NCBI GenBank assembly: GCA_037482215.1
Contig: CP148074.1
Span: 3,844,001-3,908,000, forward strand
Length of the DNA: 64,000 bases
Source of the DNA: Pseudomonas mendocina
GTDB taxonomy: Bacteria; Pseudomonadota; Gammaproteobacteria; Pseudomonadales; Pseudomonadaceae
Direction: 5' to 3'
Part shown: piece after piece, positions 9,211 through 19,178 of the stretch
Layout: each line of letters starts with the position of its first letter
How positions within the stretch are numbered: position 1 is the first letter of the stretch
Notes under the pieces: model-generated
Told to the model about the DNA's origin: nothing
Seen by the model: only the letters and a program-made list of their open reading frames with translations
Database searches by the model: none
Program-made: the position numbers and the translations under genes

Positions 9211-9747
9211 TTAAGTCCGGCTATCCAGATAGTGCTGCAAAGCCCGCTCAGAATCAGGGCACCAGAACCCGGAAGTAAGTTCGTTACGCAGTTGTTCTAG
9301 GCTGATAAAACGAGCTTCCAGCACCTCCTCAGGCTGCAGGCGTAGAGGAGCATCTGACACAGCGGCGAATACACCACACCACAAACGACTTTCTGTTCCG
9401 TCGTAAAAGAAGCGACCGTAATCGTTAAGCGCGACACCCTCAATGCCTAACTCCTCAGCCAACTCACGGCGAGCGGACTCGGCATAACTCTCACCCTCAT
9501 CCACCATCCCACCAGCAGCAACATCCCAATAACCGGGATACAGCGCCTTGCTTAGGGTACGGCGGTGGACGCACAGCTCACCGGCACTGTTGAACAGCAG
9601 GATAAAGGTGCAGCGCCCGATCAGACGACGCTCGCGCAGCTCACTGCGCGTTAGGGCCCCGAGCACGCGATCGTGCTCATCTACCCAGGCAACGCGTTCG
9701 CAATCCGAGGCAGCGCGGTGCGCCACCTCGGCATCGGACCAAGGCAT
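9211..9747 (-). CDS. Nudix hydrolase
   Basis: Hydrolase of nucleoside diphosphates linked to another moiety; the substrate cannot be told from sequence. The 178 residues contain an intact Nudix box (G-x5-E-x7-REL-x-EE-x-G-I, seen as GMVDEGES...RRELAEELGI) at about residues 79-101. The architecture resembles the YfcD/isopentenyl-diphosphate-isomerase-like branch, with an N-terminal segment WVDEHDRVLGALTRSELR. The ATG at 9747 begins 4 bases after the DUF2333 stop; an in-frame TTG one codon earlier is possible. Close spacing puts it in one transcript with DUF2333. Confidence 0.92.
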   Translation of the reverse strand: MPWSDAEVAHRAASDCERVAWVDEHDRVLGALTRSELRERRLIGRCTFILLFNSAGELCVHRRTLSKALYPGYWDVAAGGMVDEGESYAESARRELAEELGIEGVALNDYGRFFYDGTESRLWCGVFAAVSDAPLRLQPEEVLEARFISLEQLRNELTSGFWCPDSERALQHYLDSRT

Positions 9748-9750
9748 CAA

Positions 9751-10812
9751 TCAGCCCTGGGAGAGCAACTGACGCAGGTCGATCAGACCAGCGTTGGCAC
9801 GGGAGATGTAGTTAGCCATGACCAACGAGTGGTTGGCCAGCAAGCCATAGCCGCTGCCATTAAGCACCATCGGGCTCCAGAGCGTTTCCTGGGCGGACTC
9901 CAGCTCACGGATGATCTGACGCACGCTGACGGTGGCGTTTTTCTTCGCCAGCACATCAGCAAAGTCGACTTCGATAGCGCGCAGCATGTGCATCAATGCC
10001 CAGGCTTGGCCACGTGCTTCGTAGAACACGTTGTCAATCTGCATCCAAGGTGTTTCGTAGCTTGAACCTTCGACTACATCGGACTGAGCATTAATACGCT
10101 CCAGCGCAGGATCAACCACCATGGTGTTTAGGCGCACCTGACCCACACTGGCCGACAGGCGCTGAGACAGCGAGCCCAGACGGGTAGCTGCATCGCCCAA
10201 CCAGTTATTCAGATTATCAGCACGGGTATAGAACTGCGCCTCATTGCGGTCAGGATTCCCCAACCGCGCGAGGTAGCTATCCAGCGCCTTGATGCCCTCG
10301 GCGTATTTGGCTTCAGAGGCCGGCAGTGCCCAGCTTTTGTTATCAAAGTGGAACAGCGGCTCGGCCTTGGACAGATCAGGGTCTTCAGTGGACTGCGACT
10401 GTGAGCGCGCGAAGTCTTTGCGCAGCGCACGGGACATATCACGCACCTGCACCAGCACACCGTATTCCCAGCTCGGCATGTTATCCAGCCACAGGCCTGG
10501 AGGCGCCAGGTCGTTACTCAGGTAGCCACCCGGCTTGTTCAACAGCGTGCTGACCACATGGCGCAGTGTGGCAACCGTGGTGTAGCCATTAACCAGCTTC
10601 TGCTGGCGTGATTGCGCCAGCTCTTCTGCACTGGCCTGAACCGAAAATGGCTCCGGCTCCAGGCTCCAGTACCAGCCCACAATCACGGCAGCCAGTAAAT
10701 AGAGCCCCAACAAACCGCCGATTGTACGGCCGATCCAGCCGCCACTGCGCTTAGGTTTGGACTCAGCCGCGCCCGCTGACGCAGCACCCGTACGATTCTT
10801 CCAGTCCAGCAT
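9751..10812 (-). CDS. DUF2333 family protein (membrane-anchored)
   Basis: Conserved Pseudomonas protein of unknown function. The 353 residues show a short basic cytoplasmic N-terminus (KPKRSGGW), one membrane segment (about 32-49) and a large, mostly helical periplasmic part with no Cys pairs and no recognisable catalytic motif. The ATG at 10812 was preferred to an upstream frame because AAGGAA precedes it by 8 bases. It is followed at once by the Nudix gene, so the two are probably co-transcribed. Confidence 0.9.
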   Translation of the reverse strand: MLDWKNRTGAASAGAAESKPKRSGGWIGRTIGGLLGLYLLAAVIVGWYWSLEPEPFSVQASAEELAQSRQQKLVNGYTTVATLRHVVSTLLNKPGGYLSNDLAPPGLWLDNMPSWEYGVLVQVRDMSRALRKDFARSQSQSTEDPDLSKAEPLFHFDNKSWALPASEAKYAEGIKALDSYLARLGNPDRNEAQFYTRADNLNNWLGDAATRLGSLSQRLSASVGQVRLNTMVVDPALERINAQSDVVEGSSYETPWMQIDNVFYEARGQAWALMHMLRAIEVDFADVLAKKNATVSVRQIIRELESAQETLWSPMVLNGSGYGLLANHSLVMANYISRANAGLIDLRQLLSQG

Positions 10813-11114
10813 GGGAATTTCCTTTATTACTGAAATAGCGATACAGCACCCTACTACATCATCGAGCACAGCATTCTGAATGAATTTGACAGCAGACCGT
10901 CATCAGAGTTGAAACATGAAGTATAGAGACTATATGTGAACTCCAGTCTTAACGCAGTGCCGTATAGAACACGTTAGCACGCTTCGACGGTTAGCCTTGG
11001 CATGATTGAATAGACAAAATGCCGACGCCAATAGTTAAACGCACCTAGTAAAATTGCCTGACAGTGCTAGCATGGCCATCAATTAGCCATCACCCCATAC
11101 ACAGATGACACCCC
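10813..11114. promoter_or_regulatory. divergent promoter region between DUF2333 and gcbA
   Basis: About 300 bases upstream of both genes. I see no ORF with a ribosome-binding site and no strong hairpin. Short AT-rich blocks (around 10920-10940 and 11010-11060) are candidate -10 regions, but no -35/-10 pair is convincing. Confidence 0.4.
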
Positions 11115-12746
11115 ATGATCGAAAGTGAAGAGCCAAGCCACGACCGCCTGAAGCAGCACTTTGCCCAGCGCGTGATTCATCAGGCTCGCTTGGTCCTTGA
11201 GGTGTGGCAACGCCTGCAACAATCCGAATGGAATGAGTCCGGACTTACCGAACTCCGGGATGCCGTCCAAGTAATGCAGCGCTATGCCGAGCGATTTGAG
11301 CAGATGGACCATTACCATTTGGCTCACGAACTGGACACCTGCCTGCAACAAGTCAGCGACAACAGAGGACGCCTAAACAGCGACCTGATCGTACGTATTA
11401 ACCTATTGATGCAGCGCCTATCTCGCACAGGACTTCGCCACAGCGACCGACTTGAGCAAGTGGTTCTGCCGCCCCTGCGCAAACCACTTTATATAGCGCT
11501 CAATCACCCTGAGCGGGCTGAGCAACTGGTGCAGCGCTTAGAGTTCTTCGGTATGCACTCCGTGGTAATGGACAGCGCTAATGCCTTCCGGCATGCCATG
11601 ACGGAGCGTCATCCCGCCGCAATCGTAATGGATGTGGACTTTTCCGGCCCCCAATGCGGACTGCACTTAGCCCGCAGCCTGCAGGAAGGTCTGGAGCCAA
11701 AGATTCCAATCTTTTTCTTCAGCCTGGAAGACACCGATACACGCACACGACTTGAGGCCGTGCGCGTCGGTGGACGCGAGTTTTTTACCGGCACATTGGA
11801 CGCTTCAAATCTGTTCGAACGCCTCGAAGTGCTGACCCATAATGCCCAGTACGACCCATACAAAGTGCTGATCGTTGATGACTCCCGTGCCCAAGCTACC
11901 CATACTGAGCGCGTGCTTAACAGCGCCGGAATCATCACCCGCACCCTGACCGCCCCCATCGAGGCCATGGATCACCTGGCTGAGTTCCAGCCGGACTTGA
12001 TCATTCTCGATATGTATATGCCCGAATGCAGCGGGCCTGAATTGGCTCAGGTTATCCGCCACAATGATCGTTATGTCAGCGTGCCAATCATCTTCCTCTC
12101 AGCAGAGGACGACTTGGACAAACAACTGGATGCCATGAGTGAAGGCGGTGATGATTTCCTCACCAAGCCAATCAAGCCTCGTCACCTCATCGCTACCGTG
12201 CGCAACCGTGCAGCCCGCGCCCGCAACCTCAAAGCGCGCATGGTTCGTGACAGCCTAACCGGCCTGTACAACCACACCCACACCCTGCAACTGCTGGAAG
12301 ATGCCCGTTTGCGGGCCGAACGTGAAGGCCAGCCCCTGAGCTTCGCGATGATCGACATCGACTTTTTCAAAAAGGTTAATGACACCTACGGCCACCCCAT
12401 GGGCGACCGCGTGATCAAAAGCCTGGCCCTGTTCCTTAAGCAACGCCTACGCAAGACCGATCATATTGGCCGCTATGGCGGAGAGGAATTTGCCGTCATC
12501 ATGCCCGACACTGATGCTGCCTCGGCAGCTAAGGTGATGGATGAAATCCGCAAGCGTTTTGCAGAGGTTCAATTCTCCGCCTCCCCCCACGATTTGTCCT
12601 GCACCTTCAGTTGCGGCGTCGCACAGCTGGGCGCAGGAATGGACAGTAAACACCTGTCACAATTGGCAGACGAAGCGCTGTATCGGGCCAAGAACAGTGG
12701 GCGCAATCAGGTCTGTGCATGCACACCAGAAAATAATGGCTCATAG
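11115..12746 (+). CDS. gcbA: diguanylate cyclase response regulator GcbA
   Basis: Makes c-di-GMP from GTP. The 543 residues contain a helical HPt-like N-terminal domain (about 1-115), a degenerate receiver domain (about 125-245) and an intact receiver domain with phospho-acceptor Asp299 (LIILDMYMPE) and conserved TKPI lysine. A GGDEF domain follows with active site GGEEF (455-459) and an inhibitory I-site RKTD (446-449) exactly five residues before it. Active cyclase and product inhibition are therefore both predicted. Position between DUF2333 and ctpL matches PA4843, known as GcbA, a regulator of initial attachment and of dispersion in Pseudomonas. The second gene, ctpL, lies 106 bases downstream with its own Pho box. 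Confidence 0.93.
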   Translation: MIESEEPSHDRLKQHFAQRVIHQARLVLEVWQRLQQSEWNESGLTELRDAVQVMQRYAERFEQMDHYHLAHELDTCLQQVSDNRGRLNSDLIVRINLLMQRLSRTGLRHSDRLEQVVLPPLRKPLYIALNHPERAEQLVQRLEFFGMHSVVMDSANAFRHAMTERHPAAIVMDVDFSGPQCGLHLARSLQEGLEPKIPIFFFSLEDTDTRTRLEAVRVGGREFFTGTLDASNLFERLEVLTHNAQYDPYKVLIVDDSRAQATHTERVLNSAGIITRTLTAPIEAMDHLAEFQPDLIILDMYMPECSGPELAQVIRHNDRYVSVPIIFLSAEDDLDKQLDAMSEGGDDFLTKPIKPRHLIATVRNRAARARNLKARMVRDSLTGLYNHTHTLQLLEDARLRAEREGQPLSFAMIDIDFFKKVNDTYGHPMGDRVIKSLALFLKQRLRKTDHIGRYGGEEFAVIMPDTDAASAAKVMDEIRKRFAEVQFSASPHDLSCTFSCGVAQLGAGMDSKHLSQLADEALYRAKNSGRNQVCACTPENNGS

Positions 12747-12762
12747 CCTCATTTTCATCGAG

Positions 12763-12780
12763 CCGTCATTCGAGCGTCAT
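12763..12780 (+). promoter_or_regulatory. Pho box (PhoB site) upstream of ctpL
   Basis: Two 7-base repeats, CCGTCAT (12763-12769) and GCGTCAT (12774-12780), separated by 4 bases, fit the PhoB consensus CTGTCAT-N4-CTGTCAT with 11-base period. A third weaker repeat, TTTTCAT, lies exactly 11 bases earlier (12752-12758). An AT-rich TAAATT at 12791-12796 is placed correctly, about 10 bases downstream, to be the -10 element of a PhoB-activated promoter. Confidence 0.65.
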
Positions 12781-12806
12781 ATAACCTCAATAAATTCATA
12801 GACTTA

Positions 12807-12827
12807 ATCCGCCGGATAGCGGCGGAT
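12807..12827 (+). other. 8-bp perfect hairpin in the ctpL leader
   Basis: ATCCGCCG (12807-12814) pairs with CGGCGGAT (12820-12827) around GATAG. It lies 25 bases before the ctpL ATG and after the proposed promoter, so it would be in the 5' untranslated RNA. It has no T-run and is not a standard terminator. Confidence 0.4.
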
Positions 12828-12852
12828 CCCCGCACCGCTACCGGTCGAGTCT

Positions 12853-14817
12853 ATGCGCCTGAAATCTCTCACCAACCTCAATACACTTCTTTTACTGACA
12901 GCCTGTATCGCTCTTGGCACCACCCTATGGTGGTCACAACGCGCCCTTGAGCGGCCTTATCTGCTGATGTCGAACTACCTGAATCTATCCCAGCAGTTTC
13001 AGAATGAAGTAGCCGACAATGTTCGCAACTACCTTCTTGACGGCGATGCCATGCACCACAGCAGCGCCCTGCTGTCTCTCGATGCCGTGGATCAGGCCAT
13101 CCTGTCCCTGCCCGAGCAGTTGAGCCAAGACCTTCAACTTACGCTCACCTCATTAAAGAGCTTCGCCGCTAACGACCTGCTGGCCGTAGGTAAGCTCTCA
13201 GGTGACCCTCAAGGGCTGCTCGTTCAGTCCGAGCGAGAGACCGGCACCGCCCTTGAGCAACTCAAACGCTACGCAGATAGCGCCAATGCTACAGAGGCCA
13301 GCCTTTACTACCGACCGCTCCTGGTTGCAGCACAACACCTAACCCGACTTGCCCATGCGCGTGACAAGTTTGTCCACAGTGGGCGAGATGAACTCATGGA
13401 AGAAGTCGAACGTGAGCTGGCTTCCCTGAATAAACAAGCTCAAACAATCATCGATCTACCGCTGCTGCGAATTGCAGACGATCGCAGCAGTGCCGCTAGC
13501 AGCTTTTCCAGTTTGCTGGGCTTAGAAACCGGTGCCGAAGAAACCCAGCAGACCGATAAAGGAGTTGAGTTAAAACGCGAGTTGAGCAGTCTAATCGCCC
13601 GATATCCAGCCGAACTACAGCGCACCCGCAGCCTCATTCAACAGCGCCTGGATCTCGCTAACGTGACCAACACCCATATTGAGCAGGTTCAACAAAGCCT
13701 GGCCAGACTAGAGCCGCTGGTACGAGCAGAGCACAACCGCATCCAGAACGAAGTGCAGACACTGTTTATTCTTATGATTGGCATTATTGTTCTGATCGCC
13801 TTGGTTATCGACACAGTGCAGCGCCGCCTCAACCGCACCCTCACCCACTTGGTTCCAGCCCTTTCGACTTGGGCCCAAGGCGACTTCGCCGAGAGCATAC
13901 GCCTCAACAGCAAAGTCAGAGAGCTTCAAGACATTGAGGAGTCGCTGAACCGGCTGCGTACCTATCTTGTGGAGCTGGTCAGCACCATTCGCCGTCACGC
14001 TGAAGAAGTTCTTGGCTCCAGCCGTACTCTGGCCGACATGAGTGGCAACCTGCATAGCAGCGCGCAACGGCAAACCCACGACACAAGCCTGATCCACTCC
14101 TCATTGGGAGAGCTTCAAGCCAGCATCCAACAAGTCGCCGGTGATGCAACCCAAGCGACTCAAGCCAGCCGCAGCGCCACCGATGCGCTGGAGCACGGTC
14201 AGCACGTGATCAACCAAAGCTTGACCGGTTTGCATGATCTGGTTGGGCAGGTACAGGGCAATGCACAGGCTATTGAAAACCTGGCAGAAGAAACTGCCAC
14301 CATCGGCAATGTCCTTACTGTCATACGCGGCATCGCTGAGCAAACCAACCTACTCGCCCTCAACGCCGCCATCGAAGCGGCCCGCGCTGGCGAGCTTGGC
14401 CGGGGCTTTGCCGTAGTGGCTGATGAAGTGCGTTCTCTGTCACAGCGCACCAGTGGAGCTACCGCAGAAATTCAAGCGCTGATTGGGCGCTTACAGCAAG
14501 CCGCACTGCACTCCCTCGACGCCATGCGTAACCAAGTCGTGCATGCCGAAGTAACCGCAGGTCACGCTCAAGCGGCCGATGGTGCCCTGGATGAAATCGT
14601 GACGGCGATCCATACCATTTCCCATATGGCTGAGCGGATTGCTGTAGCCACAGCGCAACAAACCAGTGCAGCTGGCAACATTCGCGAACACAGCGAACGC
14701 ATTAATGAACTGGGCAGCGACAATCTGGAGCGCATCGCCGAAGGTCATCATCAAGGCGAACATCTGCTCCAACTCGGCAGCAAACTCCATGCTGCAGTAC
14801 AAGCGTTCAGGGTCTGA
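12853..14817 (+). CDS. ctpL: methyl-accepting chemotaxis protein, CtpL-like (phosphate taxis)
   Basis: Inner-membrane chemoreceptor. The 654 residues have a first membrane segment (about 9-27), a large helical periplasmic sensor (about 28-300), a second segment (about 302-322), a HAMP region and a cytoplasmic signalling domain. That domain carries the highly conserved hairpin tip ([20 protein letters not shown] and [12 protein letters not shown]). Position between gcbA and dsbD matches PA4844 (CtpL), which is required for phosphate taxis at low phosphate in P. aeruginosa. The Pho box upstream supports the same role here. Ligand specificity is inferred from synteny and the Pho box, not from binding residues. 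Confidence 0.9.
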   Translation: MRLKSLTNLNTLLLLTACIALGTTLWWSQRALERPYLLMSNYLNLSQQFQNEVADNVRNYLLDGDAMHHSSALLSLDAVDQAILSLPEQLSQDLQLTLTSLKSFAANDLLAVGKLSGDPQGLLVQSERETGTALEQLKRYADSANATEASLYYRPLLVAAQHLTRLAHARDKFVHSGRDELMEEVERELASLNKQAQTIIDLPLLRIADDRSSAASSFSSLLGLETGAEETQQTDKGVELKRELSSLIARYPAELQRTRSLIQQRLDLANVTNTHIEQVQQSLARLEPLVRAEHNRIQNEVQTLFILMIGIIVLIALVIDTVQRRLNRTLTHLVPALSTWAQGDFAESIRLNSKVRELQDIEESLNRLRTYLVELVSTIRRHAEEVLGSSRTLADMSGNLHSSAQRQTHDTSLIHSSLGELQASIQQVAGDATQATQASRSATDALEHGQHVINQSLTGLHDLVGQVQGNAQAIENLAEETATIGNVLTVIRGIAEQTNLLALNAAIEAARAGELGRGFAVVADEVRSLSQRTSGATAEIQALIGRLQQAALHSLDAMRNQVVHAEVTAGHAQAADGALDEIVTAIHTISHMAERIAVATAQQTSAAGNIREHSERINELGSDNLERIAEGHHQGEHLLQLGSKLHAAVQAFRV

Positions 14818-14849
14818 GACGAACGAGCTGGCACAGAGGCCAACTGCGA

Positions 14850-14870
14850 CAGACGGTCGCTGACCGTCTG
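14850..14870 (+). terminator. 9-bp GC-rich hairpin after ctpL
   Basis: CAGACGGTC (14850-14858) pairs perfectly with GACCGTCTG (14862-14870) around a 3-base loop, 33 bases past the ctpL stop. No T-run follows, so it is either a U-tract-less terminator or a 3'-end hairpin separating ctpL from dsbD. Confidence 0.45.
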
Positions 14871-14959
14871 GCATCCCGACACGCCCACTTGCATTGTCGG
14901 GCATGCCTCCAGACTTCAGCTCCGTTATGATGGGGAAGTTTTTGTCTGACGAGCCTGCT

Positions 14960-16732
14960 ATGCGCCGATTACTCTGCCTGATCCTGTTTGTGTTCATGCT
15001 GCCAGCTCAAGCCAGCCTGTTCGAGCGGCCAAATGCCCCTCTTCAGCTGGGCACGACACTGAACAACAGCGCTGACTTTCTGCCAGTCGGCGAAGCCTTC
15101 AAACTCAGCTTGGTCAGCAGTACGCCAGATTCGGCAAAGATTCGCTTTGTTGCAGCGCCAGGCTATTACCTTTACCGCCATCGCTTGAACTTTGCCAGTG
15201 AACCGGCCGGCATCCTGAAAGCCCAGCCGACACTGCCCGCCGGGCTGGCTAAGACAGATGACTACTTCGGCGACGTAGAGGTCTATTACGAAATTCTGGA
15301 TATCGACATACCGTTAAATAATCCAGATAACCAACCATTCAAACTCAAGGTGGGCTTTCAGGGCTGTGCCGATAAAGGCCTGTGCTACCCACCTGAAACC
15401 AACGTTCTCGATATCGGCGACACCAGCACACTTAGCTCACCTACCACAGCAACCGGTAAAGGCTGGAGCTGGCAGGACCTGGTCCTGTTCTTCCTTGGTG
15501 GTCTGGCGCTGACCTTCACGCCGTGCGTTCTGCCCATGCTGCCGATTCTCAGCGGAGTGGTTCTGCGCGGCAGTCCCGGCGGGGCACGCAGCTTAGCCCT
15601 CTCCCTGGCTTACGTCCTGCCGATGGCGGTCAGCTTTGCCATCCTTGGCGCACTGATGGGGCTGTTCGGTGCCGAACTGAATCTGCAGGCACGCATGCAA
15701 TCGCCTTGGGTACTGGTGCCATTCGCGTTGTTCTTCGCCCTTTTCGGATTCGCCAGCCTGGGTTTCCTGGAGTTACGCCTGCCAGCGTTCATCGACGGCC
15801 CGCTACAGCGGCTAAACCAGCGTCAATCTGGCGGAACGCTAGGCAGTGCAGCAGTTCTGGGTGTCTTATCCAGCGTACTGGTTTCCCCTTGCGTGTCCGC
15901 ACCGCTGGCCGGAGCGCTGCTCTATATCAGCTCCAGTGGGGACGCTCTTGGCGGAGGGCTCAAGCTACTGGCATTGGGCTTAGGTATGGGGGCTCCACTG
16001 GTATTATTCGCCGTGGGCGGCGGCGCCCTGCTGCCGAAGTCAGGCCCCTGGATGCTAGTCGTACGCAATTTCTTTGGTGCCTTACTGCTGGCCGTGGCGA
16101 TCTGGTTACTGGAGCGAGTGGTGCCCGGCCAAGTCAGCCTCGCGCTATGGGGCCTATTGGCGGCAGGTGTTGCCCTGTGGCTTGGCGCCCTTGAGCTGAC
16201 ACCCAAAACCCATCATCAGAAATTTGCTCACGTCATCAGCCTGCCATTTCTGGTCTACGCCATTGTTGCCTGGGTTGGCGCCCTGCAAGGCAATAGCGAC
16301 CCACTGCAACCCTTGGGCCACGCAACAGGAGCAGCACAAGCCAGCCAGAGCGTCGCAAGCAAAGGCCAATGGCAAACCATCACCACCCCTGCAGAGCTGG
16401 ACGCAACCCTGAATGCAGCAAAAGCCAACGGCCAGCCTGTTCTGCTCGACTGGTACGCAGACTGGTGCATCAGCTGCAAGGTCATTGAACGCCAAGTGTT
16501 TAGCTCGCCAGTTGTCGGCCCATTACTGAGCGACTACCAACTGCTGCGTTTTGACATAACAGAAAGCAATGCTGCCCAGCGCAGCCTGCTAGACCGCTAC
16601 AAACTGTTCGGACCGCCTGCCATCCAGCTATTCAATAAAAAGGGTGACGAACTACAAGATTTGCGTGTCGTAGGTGAGATTGATGCCGCAGACTTCACAG
16701 CGCGCTTACAACGCGCGCGGGAACTTCTTTAG
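14960..16732 (+). CDS. dsbD: thiol:disulfide interchange protein DsbD (DipZ)
   Basis: Carries electrons from cytoplasmic thioredoxin across the inner membrane to periplasmic DsbC/DsbG and cytochrome c maturation factors. The 590 residues start with a signal peptide (1-18, ending AQA). A periplasmic alpha domain has the cysteine pair in CADKGLCYPPET. An eight-helix membrane domain holds the two transmembrane cysteines in FTPCVLPMLP and SPCVSAPLAG. The C-terminal thioredoxin domain has the active site WCISC. All six functional cysteines are therefore present. I chose the ATG at 14960 because it begins the signal peptide; the longer frame to 14894 would bury it. Confidence 0.95.
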   Translation: MRRLLCLILFVFMLPAQASLFERPNAPLQLGTTLNNSADFLPVGEAFKLSLVSSTPDSAKIRFVAAPGYYLYRHRLNFASEPAGILKAQPTLPAGLAKTDDYFGDVEVYYEILDIDIPLNNPDNQPFKLKVGFQGCADKGLCYPPETNVLDIGDTSTLSSPTTATGKGWSWQDLVLFFLGGLALTFTPCVLPMLPILSGVVLRGSPGGARSLALSLAYVLPMAVSFAILGALMGLFGAELNLQARMQSPWVLVPFALFFALFGFASLGFLELRLPAFIDGPLQRLNQRQSGGTLGSAAVLGVLSSVLVSPCVSAPLAGALLYISSSGDALGGGLKLLALGLGMGAPLVLFAVGGGALLPKSGPWMLVVRNFFGALLLAVAIWLLERVVPGQVSLALWGLLAAGVALWLGALELTPKTHHQKFAHVISLPFLVYAIVAWVGALQGNSDPLQPLGHATGAAQASQSVASKGQWQTITTPAELDATLNAAKANGQPVLLDWYADWCISCKVIERQVFSSPVVGPLLSDYQLLRFDITESNAAQRSLLDRYKLFGPPAIQLFNKKGDELQDLRVVGEIDAADFTARLQRARELL

Positions 16733-16780
16733 GGCAAGCAGTCATATATTTGCCGCAAACGTCAGTCATCGTGCTGAGTT

Positions 16781-16809
16781 TTGCTGAGAACTGGACACGT
16801 CGTTATCAT
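16781..16809 (+). promoter_or_regulatory. sigma70 promoter of the aroQ-accB-accC operon
   Basis: TTGCTG (16781-16786) and TATCAT (16804-16809) are separated by 17 bases. The -10 ends 44 bases before the aroQ ATG, and no other good pair lies in this intergenic region. Confidence 0.6.
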
Positions 16810-16853
16810 CTAGGCATAGTCCGGCGCAGCACAAAATAAGGACAACCTTTAAC

Positions 16854-17303
16854 ATGGCAACCTTTCTGGTCTTGCACGGCCCCAACCTAAATCTCTTGGG
16901 GACTCGTGAGCCGGGCGTGTACGGCGCCACAACACTGGAACAAATCAACCTGGATCTTGAGCGCAGAGCACGTGAGGCCGGCCATCACCTGCAATATCTG
17001 CAAAGCAATGCTGAGTACGAGCTGATTGACCGTATCCACGCGGCACGGGGCGAAGGCGTGGACTTCATCCTGATCAATCCGGCTGCTTTTACGCATACAA
17101 GTGTCGCATTACGTGACGCATTGCTGGCGGTGAGCATCCCATTCATCGAAGTGCATTTATCCAACGTGCACAAACGCGAAGCTTTCCGCCATCACTCCTA
17201 TTTTTCAGATGTAGCTGTAGGAGTGATCTGCGGCCTTGGCGCCAGCGGTTATCGACTGGCCTTGGAGGCTGCAATTGAACAACTTGAACTTAAACGCCCC
17301 TGA
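16854..17303 (+). CDS. aroQ: type II 3-dehydroquinate dehydratase
   Basis: Third step of the shikimate pathway, dehydrating 3-dehydroquinate to 3-dehydroshikimate in the cytoplasm. The 149 residues match the type II dodecameric enzyme, with [17 protein letters not shown] carrying the active-site Tyr, the [12 protein letters not shown] substrate loop and the [17 protein letters not shown] segment. A ribosome-binding site ATAAGGA lies before the ATG. Only 22 bases separate it from accB, so the three genes form one operon, the usual arrangement in Pseudomonas. Confidence 0.97.
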   Translation: MATFLVLHGPNLNLLGTREPGVYGATTLEQINLDLERRAREAGHHLQYLQSNAEYELIDRIHAARGEGVDFILINPAAFTHTSVALRDALLAVSIPFIEVHLSNVHKREAFRHHSYFSDVAVGVICGLGASGYRLALEAAIEQLELKRP

Positions 17304-17325
17304 CCATACTGGGAGTTGAATCACT

Positions 17326-17784
17326 ATGGATATTCGTAAAGTTAAAAAACTGATCGAGCTGCTGGAAGAGTCCGGCATCGACGAGCTGGAAATTCGTGAA
17401 GGCGAAGAATCCGTACGCATCAGCCGTAACAGCAAGCAAGCGGCCGTTGTACAACAACCGATCTACGCTCCTGCACCTGTTGCTGCAGCACCTGTAGCTG
17501 CACCGGTTGCGGCGGCTGAAGCTGCAGCTCCGGCAGCTCCAAAGCTCAACGGCAACGTTGTTCGCTCGCCGATGGTCGGCACCTTCTACCGCGCGGCCAG
17601 CCCAACCTCTGCCAACTTCGTTGAAGTCGGCCAGAGCGTTAAGAAAGGTGACATCCTGTGCATCGTCGAAGCCATGAAGATGATGAACCACATCGAAGCT
17701 GAAGTTAGCGGCACCATCGAATCCATCCTGGTCGAAAACGGCCAACCGGTTGAATACGACCAGCCTCTGTTCACCATCGTCTGA
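17326..17784 (+). CDS. accB: acetyl-CoA carboxylase biotin carboxyl carrier protein
   Basis: Carries the carboxyl-biotin between biotin carboxylase (AccC) and the transcarboxylase (AccAD) in the first committed step of fatty-acid synthesis. The 152 residues have an N-terminal helix pair, a flexible Ala/Pro/Val linker (about 45-73) and the biotinyl domain with the target lysine K118 in EAMKMMN and the thumb region TSANFVE. It precedes accC by 17 bases and ends TCGTCTGA before the accC ribosome-binding site. Confidence 0.98.
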   Translation: MDIRKVKKLIELLEESGIDELEIREGEESVRISRNSKQAAVVQQPIYAPAPVAAAPVAAPVAAAEAAAPAAPKLNGNVVRSPMVGTFYRAASPTSANFVEVGQSVKKGDILCIVEAMKMMNHIEAEVSGTIESILVENGQPVEYDQPLFTIV

Positions 17785-17801
17785 TGTCCCGGGAGCCTGC
17801 A

Positions 17802-19151
17802 ATGCTGGAAAAAGTCCTGATTGCCAACCGCGGCGAGATCGCCCTGCGCATCCTGCGCGCCTGCAAGGAAATGGGTATCAAGACCGTTGCCGTGCACTCC
17901 ACCGCAGACCGTGAATTGATGCACCTGGCCCTGGCCGATGAATCTGTCTGCATCGGCCCGGCTCCGGGCACCCAGTCCTACCTGCATATCCCGGCCATCA
18001 TTGCCGCTGCAGAAGTGACTGGCGCTACCGCCATCCACCCAGGCTATGGCTTCCTTGCGGAAAACGCCGACTTTGCCGAACAAGTTGAAAACTCCGGTTT
18101 CGCCTTCGTGGGTCCGAAAGCCGAAACCATTCGCCTGATGGGCGACAAAGTTTCTGCCAAGAACGCCATGATCAAATCCGGCGTTCCGGTTGTACCGGGT
18201 TCCGACGGCCCACTGCCGGAAGACGAAGAAGAAGCCCTGCGCATTGCCCGCGAAGTAGGCTACCCAGTGATCATCAAGGCCGCTGGCGGCGGCGGTGGTC
18301 GCGGTATGCGTGTTGTGCACCACGAAGAAGACCTGATCAAGTCGGCCAAACTGACCCGTACCGAAGCCGGTGCTGCGTTCGGTAACCCAATGGTCTATCT
18401 GGAGAAGTTCCTCGGCAACCCGCGCCACGTTGAGGTTCAGGTTCTGTCCGACGGCCAGGGCAACGCCATTCACCTGTATGACCGCGACTGCTCCCTGCAA
18501 CGTCGTCACCAGAAAGTGATTGAAGAAGCCCCGGCTCCGATGATTGATGAAAAAGCCCGTGCTGAAGTGCTCAAGCGCTGCGTCGATGCTTGCATCGAGA
18601 TCGGCTACCGTGGCGCTGGCACCTTCGAGTTCCTCTACGAAGACGGCCGTTTCTACTTCATCGAAATGAACACCCGCGTTCAGGTCGAACACCCAGTTAC
18701 CGAAATGGTTACCGGCATCGACATCGTCAAGGAAATGCTGAGCATCGCCGCAGGCAACAAGCTGTCGATCAAGCAGGAAGATGTGAAACTCAATGGCCAC
18801 GCCATCGAGTGCCGCATCAACGCTGAAGATCCTGACACCTTTATGCCGAGCCCAGGCAAGGTCAAACACTTCCACGCCCCAGGCGGCAATGGCGTGCGTG
18901 TTGACTCACACCTGTACAGCGGCTACAGCGTTCCACCGCACTACGACTCGCTGATCGGCAAAGTCATCACCTTCGGCAACAGCCGTGATGAAGCCATGGC
19001 CCGCATGCGTAATGCGCTGGATGAAATCGTAGTCGACGGCATCAAAACCAACACCCCGCTGCACCGCAACTTGGTGCGCGATGCTGGTTTCTGCAAAGGC
19101 GGCGTAAATATCCACTACCTGGAAAAGAAACTGGGTATGGATAAGCACTAA
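17802..19151 (+). CDS. accC: acetyl-CoA carboxylase biotin carboxylase subunit
   Basis: Carboxylates biotin on AccB using ATP and bicarbonate. The 449 residues equal the E. coli length. Visible are the N-terminal [17 protein letters not shown], the ATP-grasp glycine-rich loop GGGGRGMRV and the catalytic segment [16 protein letters not shown]. The ATG at 17802 follows GGGAG; a longer in-frame start at 17784 inside the accB stop is unlikely. Codon use is strongly biased toward frequent codons, as in highly expressed genes, which leaves a very long open frame on the opposite strand. Confidence 0.98.
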   Translation: MLEKVLIANRGEIALRILRACKEMGIKTVAVHSTADRELMHLALADESVCIGPAPGTQSYLHIPAIIAAAEVTGATAIHPGYGFLAENADFAEQVENSGFAFVGPKAETIRLMGDKVSAKNAMIKSGVPVVPGSDGPLPEDEEEALRIAREVGYPVIIKAAGGGGGRGMRVVHHEEDLIKSAKLTRTEAGAAFGNPMVYLEKFLGNPRHVEVQVLSDGQGNAIHLYDRDCSLQRRHQKVIEEAPAPMIDEKARAEVLKRCVDACIEIGYRGAGTFEFLYEDGRFYFIEMNTRVQVEHPVTEMVTGIDIVKEMLSIAAGNKLSIKQEDVKLNGHAIECRINAEDPDTFMPSPGKVKHFHAPGGNGVRVDSHLYSGYSVPPHYDSLIGKVITFGNSRDEAMARMRNALDEIVVDGIKTNTPLHRNLVRDAGFCKGGVNIHYLEKKLGMDKH

Positions 19152-19178
19152 GCCTGGCAATTGCCTGAGCTGTGATTC

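Noticed and set aside
17586..18875. A 429-codon open frame opposite accB-accC
   Set aside because: Same cause: biased codons in accC remove stop codons on the other strand.
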